Of a stretch of 16,433 nt of DNA, positions 1-7,280 are shown one piece after another. Position numbers and translations under genes: made by a program. The notes beneath the pieces are model-generated. The model had not been told where the DNA came from and did not search any database. It was given only the letters and a program-made list of their open reading frames with translations. This stretch comes from Methanosarcinales archaeon (GTDB lineage: Archaea; Halobacteriota; Methanosarcinia; Methanosarcinales; Methanogasteraceae). Positions within the stretch are counted from its first letter, which is position 1; each line of letters starts with the position of its first letter. The stretch is from the NCBI GenBank assembly GCA_030609345.1, contig JAUWCK010000008.1:1-16433 (forward strand), in the 5' to 3' direction.

Positions 1-180
1 CGGATCATGCGGTCGATGATGGATGGCATCATCCAGTTCAGAACCACATACACAGGTGATAAGATAAACCGGTTCATCAGCATCCCGAAACTGAAAGGCG
101 TCCTGCCGATGAGAAAGATGGTGCCGTTTTACATAACCGCTGAAGGCATATCCATCGATACGAGGGAGCGGGTTGGGTGA
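1..180 (+). CDS. C-terminal end of a RAD55/KaiC-like ATPase (partial)
   Basis: An open frame enters from the left edge in frame 1 and stops with TGA at 178-180, giving 59 residues. The pattern MDGIIQFR, a charged stretch, RFISIPKLKGV, then FYITAEGISI is typical of the last beta-strands of archaeal RecA-superfamily RAD55/KaiC-like ATPases, where an R-x-I-x-K-x-(R/K)-G segment and a final (F/Y)-x-I-T-x-x-G-I are common. The Walker motifs lie outside the window, so activity cannot be judged. The gene converges on the PIN gene, with 8 bases between the two stop codons. KaiC-like ATPases (FlaH/ArlH and relatives) often sit near archaeal pilus or archaellum loci, so a link to the secretion operon on the other strand is possible but unproven. 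The family call rests on a short tail only. Confidence 0.55.
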   Translation, partial: RIMRSMMDGIIQFRTTYTGDKINRFISIPKLKGVLPMRKMVPFYITAEGISIDTRERVG

Positions 181-188
181 CATCAGCC

Positions 189-629
189 CTACAAGTCGAC
201 AGAATTTAAGAAGCCAATCCCCTTCAAATCGGCATCAAAGGTTGCAATTCTTGTTATCTCCCATGCTTTGCATGTAGCTGCAATTATCGCATCATTTGGG
301 AGGAGATTGAACTTTCTCATTATTTCAATCATTTCTGAATACCTGACATTTGGCAAAACCGTGCAATCAAGTATTTCGATCAATTTCAGAAAAACAGCTG
401 CTTCATTGAAGGATTCATCGAACTTATCCGGATCTTTAAGAAATTTAATGGCATCATAATGTCTTAAATCATATTTGTTTTCCACATATTGTTTCATTAA
501 TATATAGAGTACCTCATTTACGACAATGTCGCTCGTGACCATACCCTGCGAACTTCTCAAAAACTCGAATGCTCTGCGATCGCCCTCCAAAAAATGCTTC
601 AAAAAGACCGACGAATCAACGAAGATCAT
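189..629 (-). CDS. PIN-domain RNase toxin (VapC-like)
   Basis: The 146-residue product has the usual PIN-domain length and the acidic residues that bind the catalytic metal: D5 in FVDSS, E39 in VVNEVLY, D113 in PNDAIIAAT, and D132/D134 in TFDADL. PIN toxins of VapBC-type systems cleave RNA and are held in check by a co-transcribed antitoxin. The ATG at 629 overlaps the 3' end of the upstream antitoxin gene by 14 bases, so translation is probably coupled. No residue of the active site appears lost, so the enzyme is predicted to be active. The RNA target cannot be told from sequence. The gene is the last one of the minus-strand series and converges on the RAD55-like gene. The family call is firm; the toxin role is inferred from the pairing. 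Confidence 0.85.
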   Translation of the reverse strand: MIFVDSSVFLKHFLEGDRRAFEFLRSSQGMVTSDIVVNEVLYILMKQYVENKYDLRHYDAIKFLKDPDKFDESFNEAAVFLKLIEILDCTVLPNVRYSEMIEIMRKFNLLPNDAIIAATCKAWEITRIATFDADLKGIGFLNSVDL

Positions 630-852
630 ACATATCGTACCTCGCCCGCTTGTCGTACTTGCCTTTGAACATTCCGGATGTCGCCGTGAGAATGTCCACC
701 ACCTTTCTTATGTGCACTCTCATGATCGCTCCTTCTATTGGCTCGACTTTTTCGATCGGCTTGAATACGCCATTTTCATAAATAACATCTATTACTTCTG
801 CTTCCGTCATCGTGATGCTATTTTGTTCCCTATCCTTATTTATCTTCCCCAC
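616..852 (-). CDS. DUF104/AF2212-like antitoxin of the PIN toxin
   Basis: The 78-residue protein contains the segment VIDVIYENGVFKPIEKVEP followed by EGAIMRVHI at about residues 20-48. This closely fits the AF2212-like antitoxin family (DUF104), whose hallmark is a Y-E-(N/D)-G-V-(F/L)-(K/R)-P-L motif near the N-terminus and which usually lies directly before a PIN toxin. The chosen start is GTG at 850-852: it follows the stop of the secretion platform gene by 3 bases and has GGAGAGG about 8 bases upstream. An ATG at 808-810 (M15) would give a shorter protein starting nearer the conserved core, but has no visible ribosome site. The C-terminal part, rich in K, R, D and Y, presumably blocks the toxin. 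The gene overlaps the toxin by 14 bases. Confidence 0.8.
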   Translation of the reverse strand: MGKINKDREQNSITMTEAEVIDVIYENGVFKPIEKVEPIEGAIMRVHIRKVVDILTATSGMFKGKYDKRARYDMYDLR

Positions 853-855
853 ATC

Positions 856-2205
856 TCAATCCTCTCCAGACAGCACCTGAACGGTCACCCGCCCCACAGC
901 ATCACCAGCCACCGCCTCGACGACGTAGACGCCCCCGTCCATGCCCGGCACCGCCGTCACCGTGACGAGACCGTCCAGTCCGGTCTCCACAATCCCCGGA
1001 TTCACGCTGCCATCAGGCGATATACTGACCCTGACATAGACATCGGGCGCGGGATTTCCCTCGAGATCAGTGACATTGAAGACGATCGGGTCACTGAGCG
1101 GAAGTCCTCCGAACCCTTCCTGCCCACCTCCTGATACCAGTTCGATCCTCATCTCTGCTGCTCCAGGGCTTGGGAGTATCAGCGTGGTACATGCGATATA
1201 GCAAGCAATAATCAGGATTGCGGAATGCTTGAGTCCGTGCTTCATCTCGCCTTCCGTGATCTGACCGATGATGATTCCGCCAAAAAGCGCGTTTAACATG
1301 ATCATGTGAAAGAAACCACGCTCAAAGTCAATCTCGGCTACTCCTGAATTCCCGAAGAGAAGTTCCATCCCCATCCCCTGAATCATCGGAAGAAGCGAGG
1401 TCGAGAGGATGTATGTCAGCATAACGATAATTCCCTGTGCAAGATAAAATATAACGACGTATTGTTTAAGGTTCCCTTCCTTCTCCCGCTCTATCCCGAT
1501 CACAGCCCGCATATCCTCTGACGTCCTGAGTATGAGGTCTGCGACCGCGCCGCCTGTGTATGCTGCCTGCACCACGAGGGCGGTGTACCTTGTGACTAGG
1601 TTGCTTTTGAGCGCTTCCGCCATGTCATTCATCGCATCCGAAAACGAGTGTCCAAGAACCATAGCGGATGCAGCACCTCTCACGTTGTTGGTGATCGCCC
1701 CGAGATCAGTTGTCGATAGGTCGATAACACCCCTTATCGGGTCTATGCCGCCCCGCATCAGTTCGGATAGTTTGAAGAGAAACTCGCTGTATGCGACCTC
1801 GCGTCTCTTGAGGAGTCTCTTCTGGAGGTATGTATCGATCGAATACGGTATGATCGCAATCAGGAACGCGAATACGAGTATATGATCCAGATCGTTCTTT
1901 GGTTTTGTCCCGGGAGTCGTCTCCTCCGCTTCCATGCTTCCACCGTCTTCGACCTCTCCGACCTCCGCCACAAGTGCCTGATATGCTGCAAGCCTGGCAT
2001 CATCTTCGCCACTACCCGCGCCCGCGCTTGATTCTTCCTGAATGGTAAAGGTATGCCCGGCGATCGCCGCCGCGATGACGAGTATGGTTGCAGCGAGCAC
2101 AGGAATCGCCACCGTTGCATACTCCCGCTTTATGTCGTATTTCAGTTTTATGATCTGCGAATACCTGTTGATGCGCATCCGTAACGCAACTGATCTCCTG
2201 CTCAT
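856..2205 (-). CDS. Type II/IV secretion membrane platform protein (T2SSF/TadC-like) with C-terminal Ig-like domain
   Basis: The 449-residue protein is a polytopic platform subunit of an archaeal type IV pilus/type II secretion-like machine. Predicted membrane segments lie near residues 29-50, 107-125, 247-272, 298-316 and 326-345. A cytoplasmic helical T2SSF domain (about 135-245) contains the family-like stretches LSELMRGGIDPIRGV, GHSFSDAMNDMAEALK and YTGGAVADLI. With a positively charged N-terminus inside, five segments put the last ~100 residues outside. That tail (about 370-446: DPIVFNVTDLEGNPAPDVYV, then ETGLDGLVTVTAVPG) resembles bacterial Ig-like group 1 or carboxypeptidase-regulatory-like beta-sandwiches, an unusual addition to this family. 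An acidic outside loop (51-106) is also present. The start ATG overlaps the stop of the previous platform gene as ATGA, so the two proteins are probably made together and form a pair. Confidence 0.8.
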   Translation of the reverse strand: MSRRSVALRMRINRYSQIIKLKYDIKREYATVAIPVLAATILVIAAAIAGHTFTIQEESSAGAGSGEDDARLAAYQALVAEVGEVEDGGSMEAEETTPGTKPKNDLDHILVFAFLIAIIPYSIDTYLQKRLLKRREVAYSEFLFKLSELMRGGIDPIRGVIDLSTTDLGAITNNVRGAASAMVLGHSFSDAMNDMAEALKSNLVTRYTALVVQAAYTGGAVADLILRTSEDMRAVIGIEREKEGNLKQYVVIFYLAQGIIVMLTYILSTSLLPMIQGMGMELLFGNSGVAEIDFERGFFHMIMLNALFGGIIIGQITEGEMKHGLKHSAILIIACYIACTTLILPSPGAAEMRIELVSGGGQEGFGGLPLSDPIVFNVTDLEGNPAPDVYVRVSISPDGSVNPGIVETGLDGLVTVTAVPGMDGGVYVVEAVAGDAVGRVTVQVLSGED

Positions 2206-3056
2206 ACCGGACTCCCCGAATACTTCATAGAGAGCATGGCAAGGAAGATGATGTTTACAAACGGCAGCACAAAGTAGACGAATACGTTGAAGAGATCCCG
2301 CGGCTCAAAGATTCCCATATCTATGCCGAGCGCGCCGCAGACCACGATACTGAGGACTGCAAGCACAACGCTCATCACAACGCCGCCGAGATACCCCTCG
2401 CCGTAAACAGCAAGCGAATCCACAAACTCCTTCTGGACCAGTCTCTGCATCGTCATCAGGTCCCTCGATTTAATCTCAAGATAATCCCTAAACCCGCTCC
2501 CTGAGTGTATGATATTTGCAAGATCGATGCAGATGACCCGGAACGTCTCAGATGGCGTATTCTGTATCAGGTCGCTCATGGCTGTTACCGCATCCTCGCC
2601 AAGGATATCGACCCGGTATATGACCTTCCCAAACTCCTTTGATATGTGACCGTACTCCTCGATGCTGATTCTCCTGACCACATCAATCGGCGACGTGCCC
2701 GCGCTTGCAAGCACCGACATGTACCCGAGCATGTATGGAAGCTCCTGCTCGATGTTCATCTTCTTGGCAGATATCTTGTTGTACAGCACGAACGGGAATC
2801 CGCCGAGCGTGAGCCCGAAAGCGAGTATGGAGAGGACTGTGACATAGACCATATCACCCCGAAATAGGATGGTAGATGAAACGAACATCACAGCTCCTGC
2901 AATGAGAGCGGTAATACCTGCAAGCGAGACGAACATCCCGGGCGTCATCTCGGTATCAGACTGGTACAGCATCTTTGCCACATCATCCCGCGACGTTTCA
3001 TCGATGTACCGCCCGAAATGGTAACAGAACACCTTGTACCGTTCTGCGAACTTCAC
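2202..3056 (-). CDS. Type II/IV secretion membrane platform protein (T2SSF/TadB-like)
   Basis: This 284-residue protein has predicted membrane segments near 40-64, 69-92, 222-244 and 254-277, with a cytoplasmic helical T2SSF domain in between (about 103-215, including ELPYMLGYMSVLASAGTSP and a later SGSGFRDYLE). The ELPYML...LASAG-(T/L)-(S/P) pattern is characteristic of archaeal FlaJ/TadC-type platform proteins. Together with the next gene it would supply the two T2SSF domains that in FlaJ/ArlJ sit on one chain, like the TadB-TadC pair of bacterial Tad pili. The start is GTG at 3054-3056, overlapping the ATPase stop as GTGA, and the stop overlaps the next ATG as ATGA. This tight coupling supports one assembly complex of ATPase plus two platform subunits in the cytoplasmic membrane. 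Confidence 0.82.
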   Translation of the reverse strand: MKFAERYKVFCYHFGRYIDETSRDDVAKMLYQSDTEMTPGMFVSLAGITALIAGAVMFVSSTILFRGDMVYVTVLSILAFGLTLGGFPFVLYNKISAKKMNIEQELPYMLGYMSVLASAGTSPIDVVRRISIEEYGHISKEFGKVIYRVDILGEDAVTAMSDLIQNTPSETFRVICIDLANIIHSGSGFRDYLEIKSRDLMTMQRLVQKEFVDSLAVYGEGYLGGVVMSVVLAVLSIVVCGALGIDMGIFEPRDLFNVFVYFVLPFVNIIFLAMLSMKYSGSPV

Positions 3057-4984
3057 GCCATCTTCTCCATCATCGCATCCTTATCCCTTGAATACGTTCT
3101 TATAGCATTTACAACGCGTTCATAGTCGGTAATGTCATTATTTGCAAGGTAATCCAGCAGTTCTGCCCGGTCATTCAATTCATTTATGAGATCTCCCTCC
3201 GGTACCCCGAATTCCTCTCTTATCCCTGTAAATAGGGCGTAACTTCCGGAGTGGGTGAATGTGTCAGAGACCGGCTCCCATTTGTAGACCGGGTTTGTGA
3301 TCAGGTCCCCGCGGTCAGGGTCGATCTCGATGATCTCAACGATGCCCGACGCCCGCCTGATGTAATGCTCGCCCTTCTTCACCATCGAATTGAAGATGAT
3401 GTTGTCCACACTCGAAAAGAGACTTCTCGGAACGTTCATCGGGTTTGATTCGACCCTTGAGAGGAGTTCTTTCATCGATCCCGCATGGATCGTGCCGAGA
3501 CACGGATGCCCGACCGAGATCGCCTGGAAGAGCGTGAAGGCTTCGCTTCCCCGCACCTCGCCGACCACGATGTACTCAGGGCGCTGCCTGAGTGCTGCCG
3601 TGAGCAGGTCATAGAGTTCGATGTCGCCTGCTGCCCCGCCTTTGCCGGATCCGTTCCCTGACGCTTTTGAGAGGGCTGCTTCGCCTCCGAATCCGGATCT
3701 TGTGATCGATTGTGTCCAGTTCGGATGCAGCAGGTTTAACTCTGCGGTATCCTCGATCGAGACGATCTTGTGTTCCGGGCGTATGAATGCGCAGAGCGCG
3801 TTTAAGGTCGTGGTCTTCCCGGATGCGGTTCCGCCGGCTGCCAGCACCGAGCGTTTGTATTCAAGGATGATCCAGAGGTATGCAAGCTGTTTCGAATCAA
3901 AGGTTCCGTACTTGATCAGATCGACCGGGGATACCGGATTTGACCTGAACCGCCTGATCGTGAAGGTTGAGCCTTTTTTTGTGACCTCCCGCCCGAGTGT
4001 GATGTTTATGCGGCTCCCGTCTGCAAGCGTTGCATCCCGTATCGGCTGGAGCACAGAGATATGCCTGCCAGCAGTTTGCGCGATCTTCATCACGAAGTTG
4101 TTCAGTTCCACCTCCTCGAAGGTGACCTCGGTACGTATCGAGCCGTATATCCGGTGGTTGACGTAGATCTGGGAATTCGGTCCGTTGCAGGTGATATCCT
4201 CGATATACGGGTCTTTCATCAGGACGTCGATCTTCCCGTACCCGATGTACTTCTTCAGGAGATGGTAGAACATCTTCTCCTTCTGGAAGTAATCCAGATT
4301 CAGGAGGTATATGCTGATGATCATCGAAAACCGGTCTTTTAAATATTCTTCTCTGTCTTTATCTCCGATTATCACGATTTCGGAGTGGATCATCTTCTCA
4401 AACGCGTTTTCGATGATATTTAAGTACCTCAACTCACCCTCGCTCAGCAGAGGTTCAACTGTATGATAGACAAGCTCTTCGCCCTCGAAACGGACATTCA
4501 CGTACTGAAACGGTGGATCTACCGCGTAAGTGACATCGACCTCCGAGAGCGGAACCCCGATAACCGGAGCCGACACCTCACCCAGTTCGAAGCCAAGAGT
4601 CCTTACGGATTTGCTTTTTGGCGTTAGATACCGCTTGATTCGCTTCCGTATGTCATCTGTCCCGATCCTGTCGATCTCCGCGAACGATGGTATCCGTTTA
4701 AGCGATCGTTTAAATCTACCTGGCGGCTTTGAATGTTTCGCAGGTTTCACAGGTTCCGCAGGATCGTCTCCCGCTTGATCGGCAGGGACCCGGCTCTTCC
4801 GCCTCAGACTGAACCTGGATCTCTTCTTTTTCGCGGCAGTTTCGGGTGCTGCTTGCTCCCCGGATGGGGCAGGTTCCGCCAGTTCCATGATGGTCTCGTG
4901 AGCGGGCGTTTCATCTTGCGGTTCTGCAGGTTCAGGGGGTACGCGTTTTCTGCGCAGTATTTTTGTAAGCTTGAATTTAACCAA
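3053..4984 (-). CDS. Type IV pilus/type II secretion assembly ATPase (GspE/CpaF/FlaI family)
   Basis: The 643-residue hexameric-ATPase-type protein has Walker A GGTASGKTT (384-392), the Asp box SIEDTAEL (409-416), Walker B YIVVGEVRG (471-479, E476) and the His box TIHAGS (498-503). The N-terminal domain shows IGYGKIDVLMKDPYIEDITC (247-266), as in archaeal GspE2/FlaI proteins. It powers assembly or secretion of pilin-like subunits together with the two platform proteins that follow. The start is TTG at 4982-4984: GGAGG lies 7 bases before it and no in-frame ATG precedes the conserved part. The first ~95 residues are basic and P/E/A-rich, probably disordered, and partly duplicated in the short ORF just upstream. 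A Gly/Ser-rich insert (431-454) lies between the Asp box and Walker B. The gene overlaps its upstream neighbour by 8 bases and the downstream one by 4. Confidence 0.92.
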   Translation of the reverse strand: MVKFKLTKILRRKRVPPEPAEPQDETPAHETIMELAEPAPSGEQAAPETAAKKKRSRFSLRRKSRVPADQAGDDPAEPVKPAKHSKPPGRFKRSLKRIPSFAEIDRIGTDDIRKRIKRYLTPKSKSVRTLGFELGEVSAPVIGVPLSEVDVTYAVDPPFQYVNVRFEGEELVYHTVEPLLSEGELRYLNIIENAFEKMIHSEIVIIGDKDREEYLKDRFSMIISIYLLNLDYFQKEKMFYHLLKKYIGYGKIDVLMKDPYIEDITCNGPNSQIYVNHRIYGSIRTEVTFEEVELNNFVMKIAQTAGRHISVLQPIRDATLADGSRINITLGREVTKKGSTFTIRRFRSNPVSPVDLIKYGTFDSKQLAYLWIILEYKRSVLAAGGTASGKTTTLNALCAFIRPEHKIVSIEDTAELNLLHPNWTQSITRSGFGGEAALSKASGNGSGKGGAAGDIELYDLLTAALRQRPEYIVVGEVRGSEAFTLFQAISVGHPCLGTIHAGSMKELLSRVESNPMNVPRSLFSSVDNIIFNSMVKKGEHYIRRASGIVEIIEIDPDRGDLITNPVYKWEPVSDTFTHSGSYALFTGIREEFGVPEGDLINELNDRAELLDYLANNDITDYERVVNAIRTYSRDKDAMMEKMA

Positions 4985-5288
4985 TCCGACTCCTCCATAG
5001 CATTATTCGCTGGAACATCTGTTGTAATCTCCCTGGTGGCTTTGCAGAACCGTTTCCGGTCCGACCGAATGCTTCCATGAATGCCTGTTCAAATTTCTCG
5101 CGGGATTTTGCAGGATCGTCTCCTGCTTGATTGAGGGGATTTTTGATTATCTTCTGGAATGGGGTTTGGAATCTTCTTTGCCATAACCCAACCATCGGAA
5201 GGGATTCGGAAAACCAATGGTCGAGAGATGCCGCCCCTCTCCGCTTCAGTCCGAACCCGAATTTAACCAATCCGACTCCTCCATAGCA
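4973..5288. repeat. Exact 30-bp direct repeat, copies 286 bp apart
   Basis: Positions 4973-5002 and 5259-5288 are identical. Each copy covers the codons for LWRSRIG-stop, the ribosome site GGAGG and a TTG-VKF start. The flanks on both sides diverge, so these are the best preserved ends of an older tandem duplication whose bodies share only patches (see the short ORF at 4977-5270). Confidence 0.9.
4977..5270 (-). CDS. Short ORF made by tandem duplication of the pstA end and ATPase start
   Basis: This 97-codon frame starts at TTG 5268-5270 with the same GGAGG-7-base-TTG context as the ATPase and begins VKFGFGLKRRG, like VKFKLTK and FSLRRKS of the ATPase. It shares QAGDDPA (residues 48-54; 70-76 in the ATPase) and KPPGR (77-81; 86-90), then ends in LWRSRIG, the same tail as PstA. 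It therefore consists of a divergent copy of the ATPase N-terminal region running into a second copy of the pstA 3' end, read in the pstA frame because the repeat period (286 bases) is not a multiple of three. Spacing between the shared motifs differs by whole codons, so the frame stayed open. It overlaps pstA by 8 bases and the ATPase by 8. It may be a translated remnant; no function can be assigned. Confidence 0.5.
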   Translation of the reverse strand: MVKFGFGLKRRGAASLDHWFSESLPMVGLWQRRFQTPFQKIIKNPLNQAGDDPAKSREKFEQAFMEAFGRTGNGSAKPPGRLQQMFQRIMLWRSRIG

Positions 5289-6156
5289 GCAGTCGCGTTG
5301 CCGCATTGATCAGCATCACGATCACGATCAGGACAAAGGCGGCTGCGAACCCGTTCGATGCAGGGATGAGATGTGGGAACTCAAATGACCGGTACACCGT
5401 GATCGGAAGCGCTGCGGCAAGATCCTGGAACGGATAAAACTTAAGTCCAAATAAGAACCCTTCACGCGGGAGCACCTTGAATTCAGGCAGGAACTGGGTG
5501 TAGCCTGCGGTCAGGATCACCACAGCAGACTCCTCTGCCGCCCGCCCGATCCCGAGAACCATGCCTGTGAGTATTCCTGTGAGCGCGAAAGGTATCGTTA
5601 TGCGGCGCACCGTGTCCCATTTCGATGCGCCGAGCGCGTAGCTTGCCTCCTCAAGTTCTGTCGGGACGGTATCTATCGCACCCTCCGCCGCACGCTCAAT
5701 CACCGGCAGTATCAGGATTGTGAGCGCTATCGTTCCTGCGATGAGCGAGAACCCGCCTGTTATGAACTTCATGTAGTAGACAAGGAATAAAAGCCCGAAG
5801 ATGCCGAGAACAATAGAGGGCGTGCCTGCAAGCACATCGAGCATGAATCCGAATGTACGCACAAGGGTTCCGGGTTTTGCATACCTCTTGAGATATATCG
5901 CAGTCCCGACCGCAAGCGGTGTTGCGAGCGCGGTTGAGAGGAGTGAGAGCAGGAGTGTTCCCGCGATTGCGTTTGCGATCCCGCCGCCAAGACCAGGGAC
6001 TTTGGATTCCGGAGTGATTATGAAGTAGAGGCTGAGACTGGGGAGCGCTTCGAGCGTGATCCGTCCGAGGATTCCGATTAGTGCGAGGAGGGTGATTGCT
6101 GCTGCGATGTACGAGATCGCTTTGAAGGTGTGTCCTTCGAGTGTTCGTTTGTTCAT
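5263..6156 (-). CDS. pstA: Phosphate ABC transporter permease PstA
   Basis: The 297-residue protein is a full-length PstA-type permease of the high-affinity phosphate importer, working as a heterodimer with PstC in the cytoplasmic membrane. It has about six hydrophobic segments, the family stretch GTPSIVLGIFGLLFLV (about 112-127), and the ABC-permease EAA loop EEASYALGASKWDTVRRITI (about 170-189) that docks on the ATPase. The start ATG at 6154-6156 directly precedes the hydrophobic N-terminus; no clear ribosome site is seen. It lies 157 bases behind pstC, with an inverted-repeat element in the gap. The expected pstB ATPase gene does not follow; instead there is the duplicated ORF and the secretion ATPase. 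The last residues (LWRSRIG) recur at the end of that short ORF. Confidence 0.93.
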   Translation of the reverse strand: MNKRTLEGHTFKAISYIAAAITLLALIGILGRITLEALPSLSLYFIITPESKVPGLGGGIANAIAGTLLLSLLSTALATPLAVGTAIYLKRYAKPGTLVRTFGFMLDVLAGTPSIVLGIFGLLFLVYYMKFITGGFSLIAGTIALTILILPVIERAAEGAIDTVPTELEEASYALGASKWDTVRRITIPFALTGILTGMVLGIGRAAEESAVVILTAGYTQFLPEFKVLPREGFLFGLKFYPFQDLAAALPITVYRSFEFPHLIPASNGFAAAFVLIVIVMLINAATRLLLWRSRIG

Positions 6157-6189
6157 GATCTGTGTTGCAGTGTGTAAAAACCGCCGTAT

Positions 6190-6258
6190 TTAACCGCAGA
6201 GTGCGCAGAGGTGCGCAGAGGTTGTTTAACCGATCCTCCGCGTCCCTCCGCGGTTTTA
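6190..6258. repeat. Imperfect inverted repeat built of CGCAGAG/CGCGGAG units
   Basis: In the gap between pstC and pstA, the left arm (6192-6221) reads AACCGCAGAG followed by two GTGCGCAGAG units. The right arm (about 6234-6255) is its imperfect complement (CCTCCGCGTCC-CTCCGCGGTT). The arms face each other around GTTGTTTAACCGAT, so the transcript can fold into a long hairpin. AACCGCRGAG-type units are known to me as dispersed intergenic repeats in many environmental genomes. A related single arm occurs at 9671-9694. Confidence 0.65.
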
Positions 6259-6313
6259 TTCCTTGTTGATGCTCTGTACAAAACACTCGCTGCGAGGCGG
6301 GCGTCACAGTTGT

Positions 6314-7225
6314 TCATAAGTTTCCCCCGATCTTCCTTGCAGCAGCCACAAAGATGATTTCCATCGCAAAGAGAACCGCAGCGATCCCGAAGAGCGCGCT
6401 CCTTGGCTCATCCATCGCACAGTAATAGCCAATGTCGTTTAAGATCTTTGAGGTCATCGCATACCCGGTATCCAGAACCGATGACGGGATATGCTGGGAA
6501 TTTCCGAGTAGCATCACAATTGCCATCGTCTCGCCCATCGCACGCATCATCCCGAGAATCGTTGCTGCAAGGATTCCGCCTGATGCTGTCGGCAGCACAA
6601 CCTTCCGTATCGTCTCCCAGTGGGTTGCTCCGAGCGCAAACGATGCTTCCTCATACTCAAACGGTACCGCACGCATCGCATCCTCTGATAGCGCGATTAT
6701 CGTTGGGAGGATCATCACCGCAAGGATTGTTGACGCTAAGAGGACGCCTGATCCGCTGTTCGGGGAGGGGTCACTGAAGAACGGGATGAACAATCCAAGC
6801 GTACCGCTTAAGAACGGGTCGATGTGATCCTGGAATATATTTTCGAGAACGAAAAGCCCGAAGATGCCGTAGACGACAGATGGGATTCCGACAAGGAGTT
6901 CGACCATCGGGCGCATGATTCGCGCCACGGGGGCAGGCGCAAACTCGGAGAGGAATATCGCTGTAAAGACGCTCACCGGAACTGCAAGCAGGAGGGTTAC
7001 ACCGGTCATCGCAAGCGTTCCGATGATAAAAATCCTGATGCCGTAGACCTGATCGGTATAACTCCATTTTGTTCCTGTGATAAAGCCAATGCCTTGGCTT
7101 TCAAAGACAGGGAGCGCGGTATGAAAGATGAATGCGATAAAAAATATGGTGATTGCTGCTGTTGCGAGAACACAGGTTAGAAGGAGCAGATGCGGTAACT
7201 TTGACCGGAGTTCGTTTAGGTTCAT
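6314..7225 (-). CDS. pstC: Phosphate ABC transporter permease PstC
   Basis: The PstC-type permease pairs with PstA to form the phosphate channel. Visible family features are GIPSVVYGIFGLFVLE, the EAA loop EEASFALGATHWETIRKVVL, and the run GGILAATILGMMRAMGETMA typical of PstC. I place the start at ATG 7223-7225 (MNLNELRSKLP, 303 residues). The open frame extends back to 7336, but that extension has no hydrophobic or conserved character, and it runs through the pstS stop codon and the stem-loop behind it. No good ribosome site is visible at either candidate; 7253-7255 (MAQITHY) is the alternative. The predicted start lies 55 bases after the pstS stop. Expression is probably lower than pstS because of the terminator-like hairpin in between. 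Confidence 0.93.
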   Translation of the reverse strand: MNLNELRSKLPHLLLLTCVLATAAITIFFIAFIFHTALPVFESQGIGFITGTKWSYTDQVYGIRIFIIGTLAMTGVTLLLAVPVSVFTAIFLSEFAPAPVARIMRPMVELLVGIPSVVYGIFGLFVLENIFQDHIDPFLSGTLGLFIPFFSDPSPNSGSGVLLASTILAVMILPTIIALSEDAMRAVPFEYEEASFALGATHWETIRKVVLPTASGGILAATILGMMRAMGETMAIVMLLGNSQHIPSSVLDTGYAMTSKILNDIGYYCAMDEPRSALFGIAAVLFAMEIIFVAAARKIGGNL

Positions 7226-7229
7226 CTTT

Positions 7230-7271
7230 AAAAAATAATGGGTGATTTGTGCCATGATCAGGCACAAATCA
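7230..7271 (-). terminator. Stem-loop and T-run between pstS and pstC
   Basis: On the minus strand TGATTTGTGCC (7271-7261) pairs perfectly over 11 bp with GGCACAAATCA (7253-7243) across a 7-base loop, and a T6 run (7235-7230) follows. The position right behind the pstS stop fits partial termination or 3'-end protection that raises pstS mRNA over pstC and pstA. Confidence 0.75.
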
Positions 7272-7280
7272 GGGGGGGTC

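Noticed and set aside
526..1134. 202-codon open frame on the + strand
   Set aside because: It runs antisense across the toxin, antitoxin and platform genes, which have family motifs; it is rich in H and R with no recognisable domain.
3621..4166. 181-codon open frame on the + strand inside the secretion ATPase
   Set aside because: It is antisense to the Walker motif region of a clear gene and lacks its own start signals.
5696..6307. 203-codon open frame on the minus strand overlapping pstA
   Set aside because: It is a frame shadow of pstA, full of R, H, T and N, and includes the intergenic repeat.
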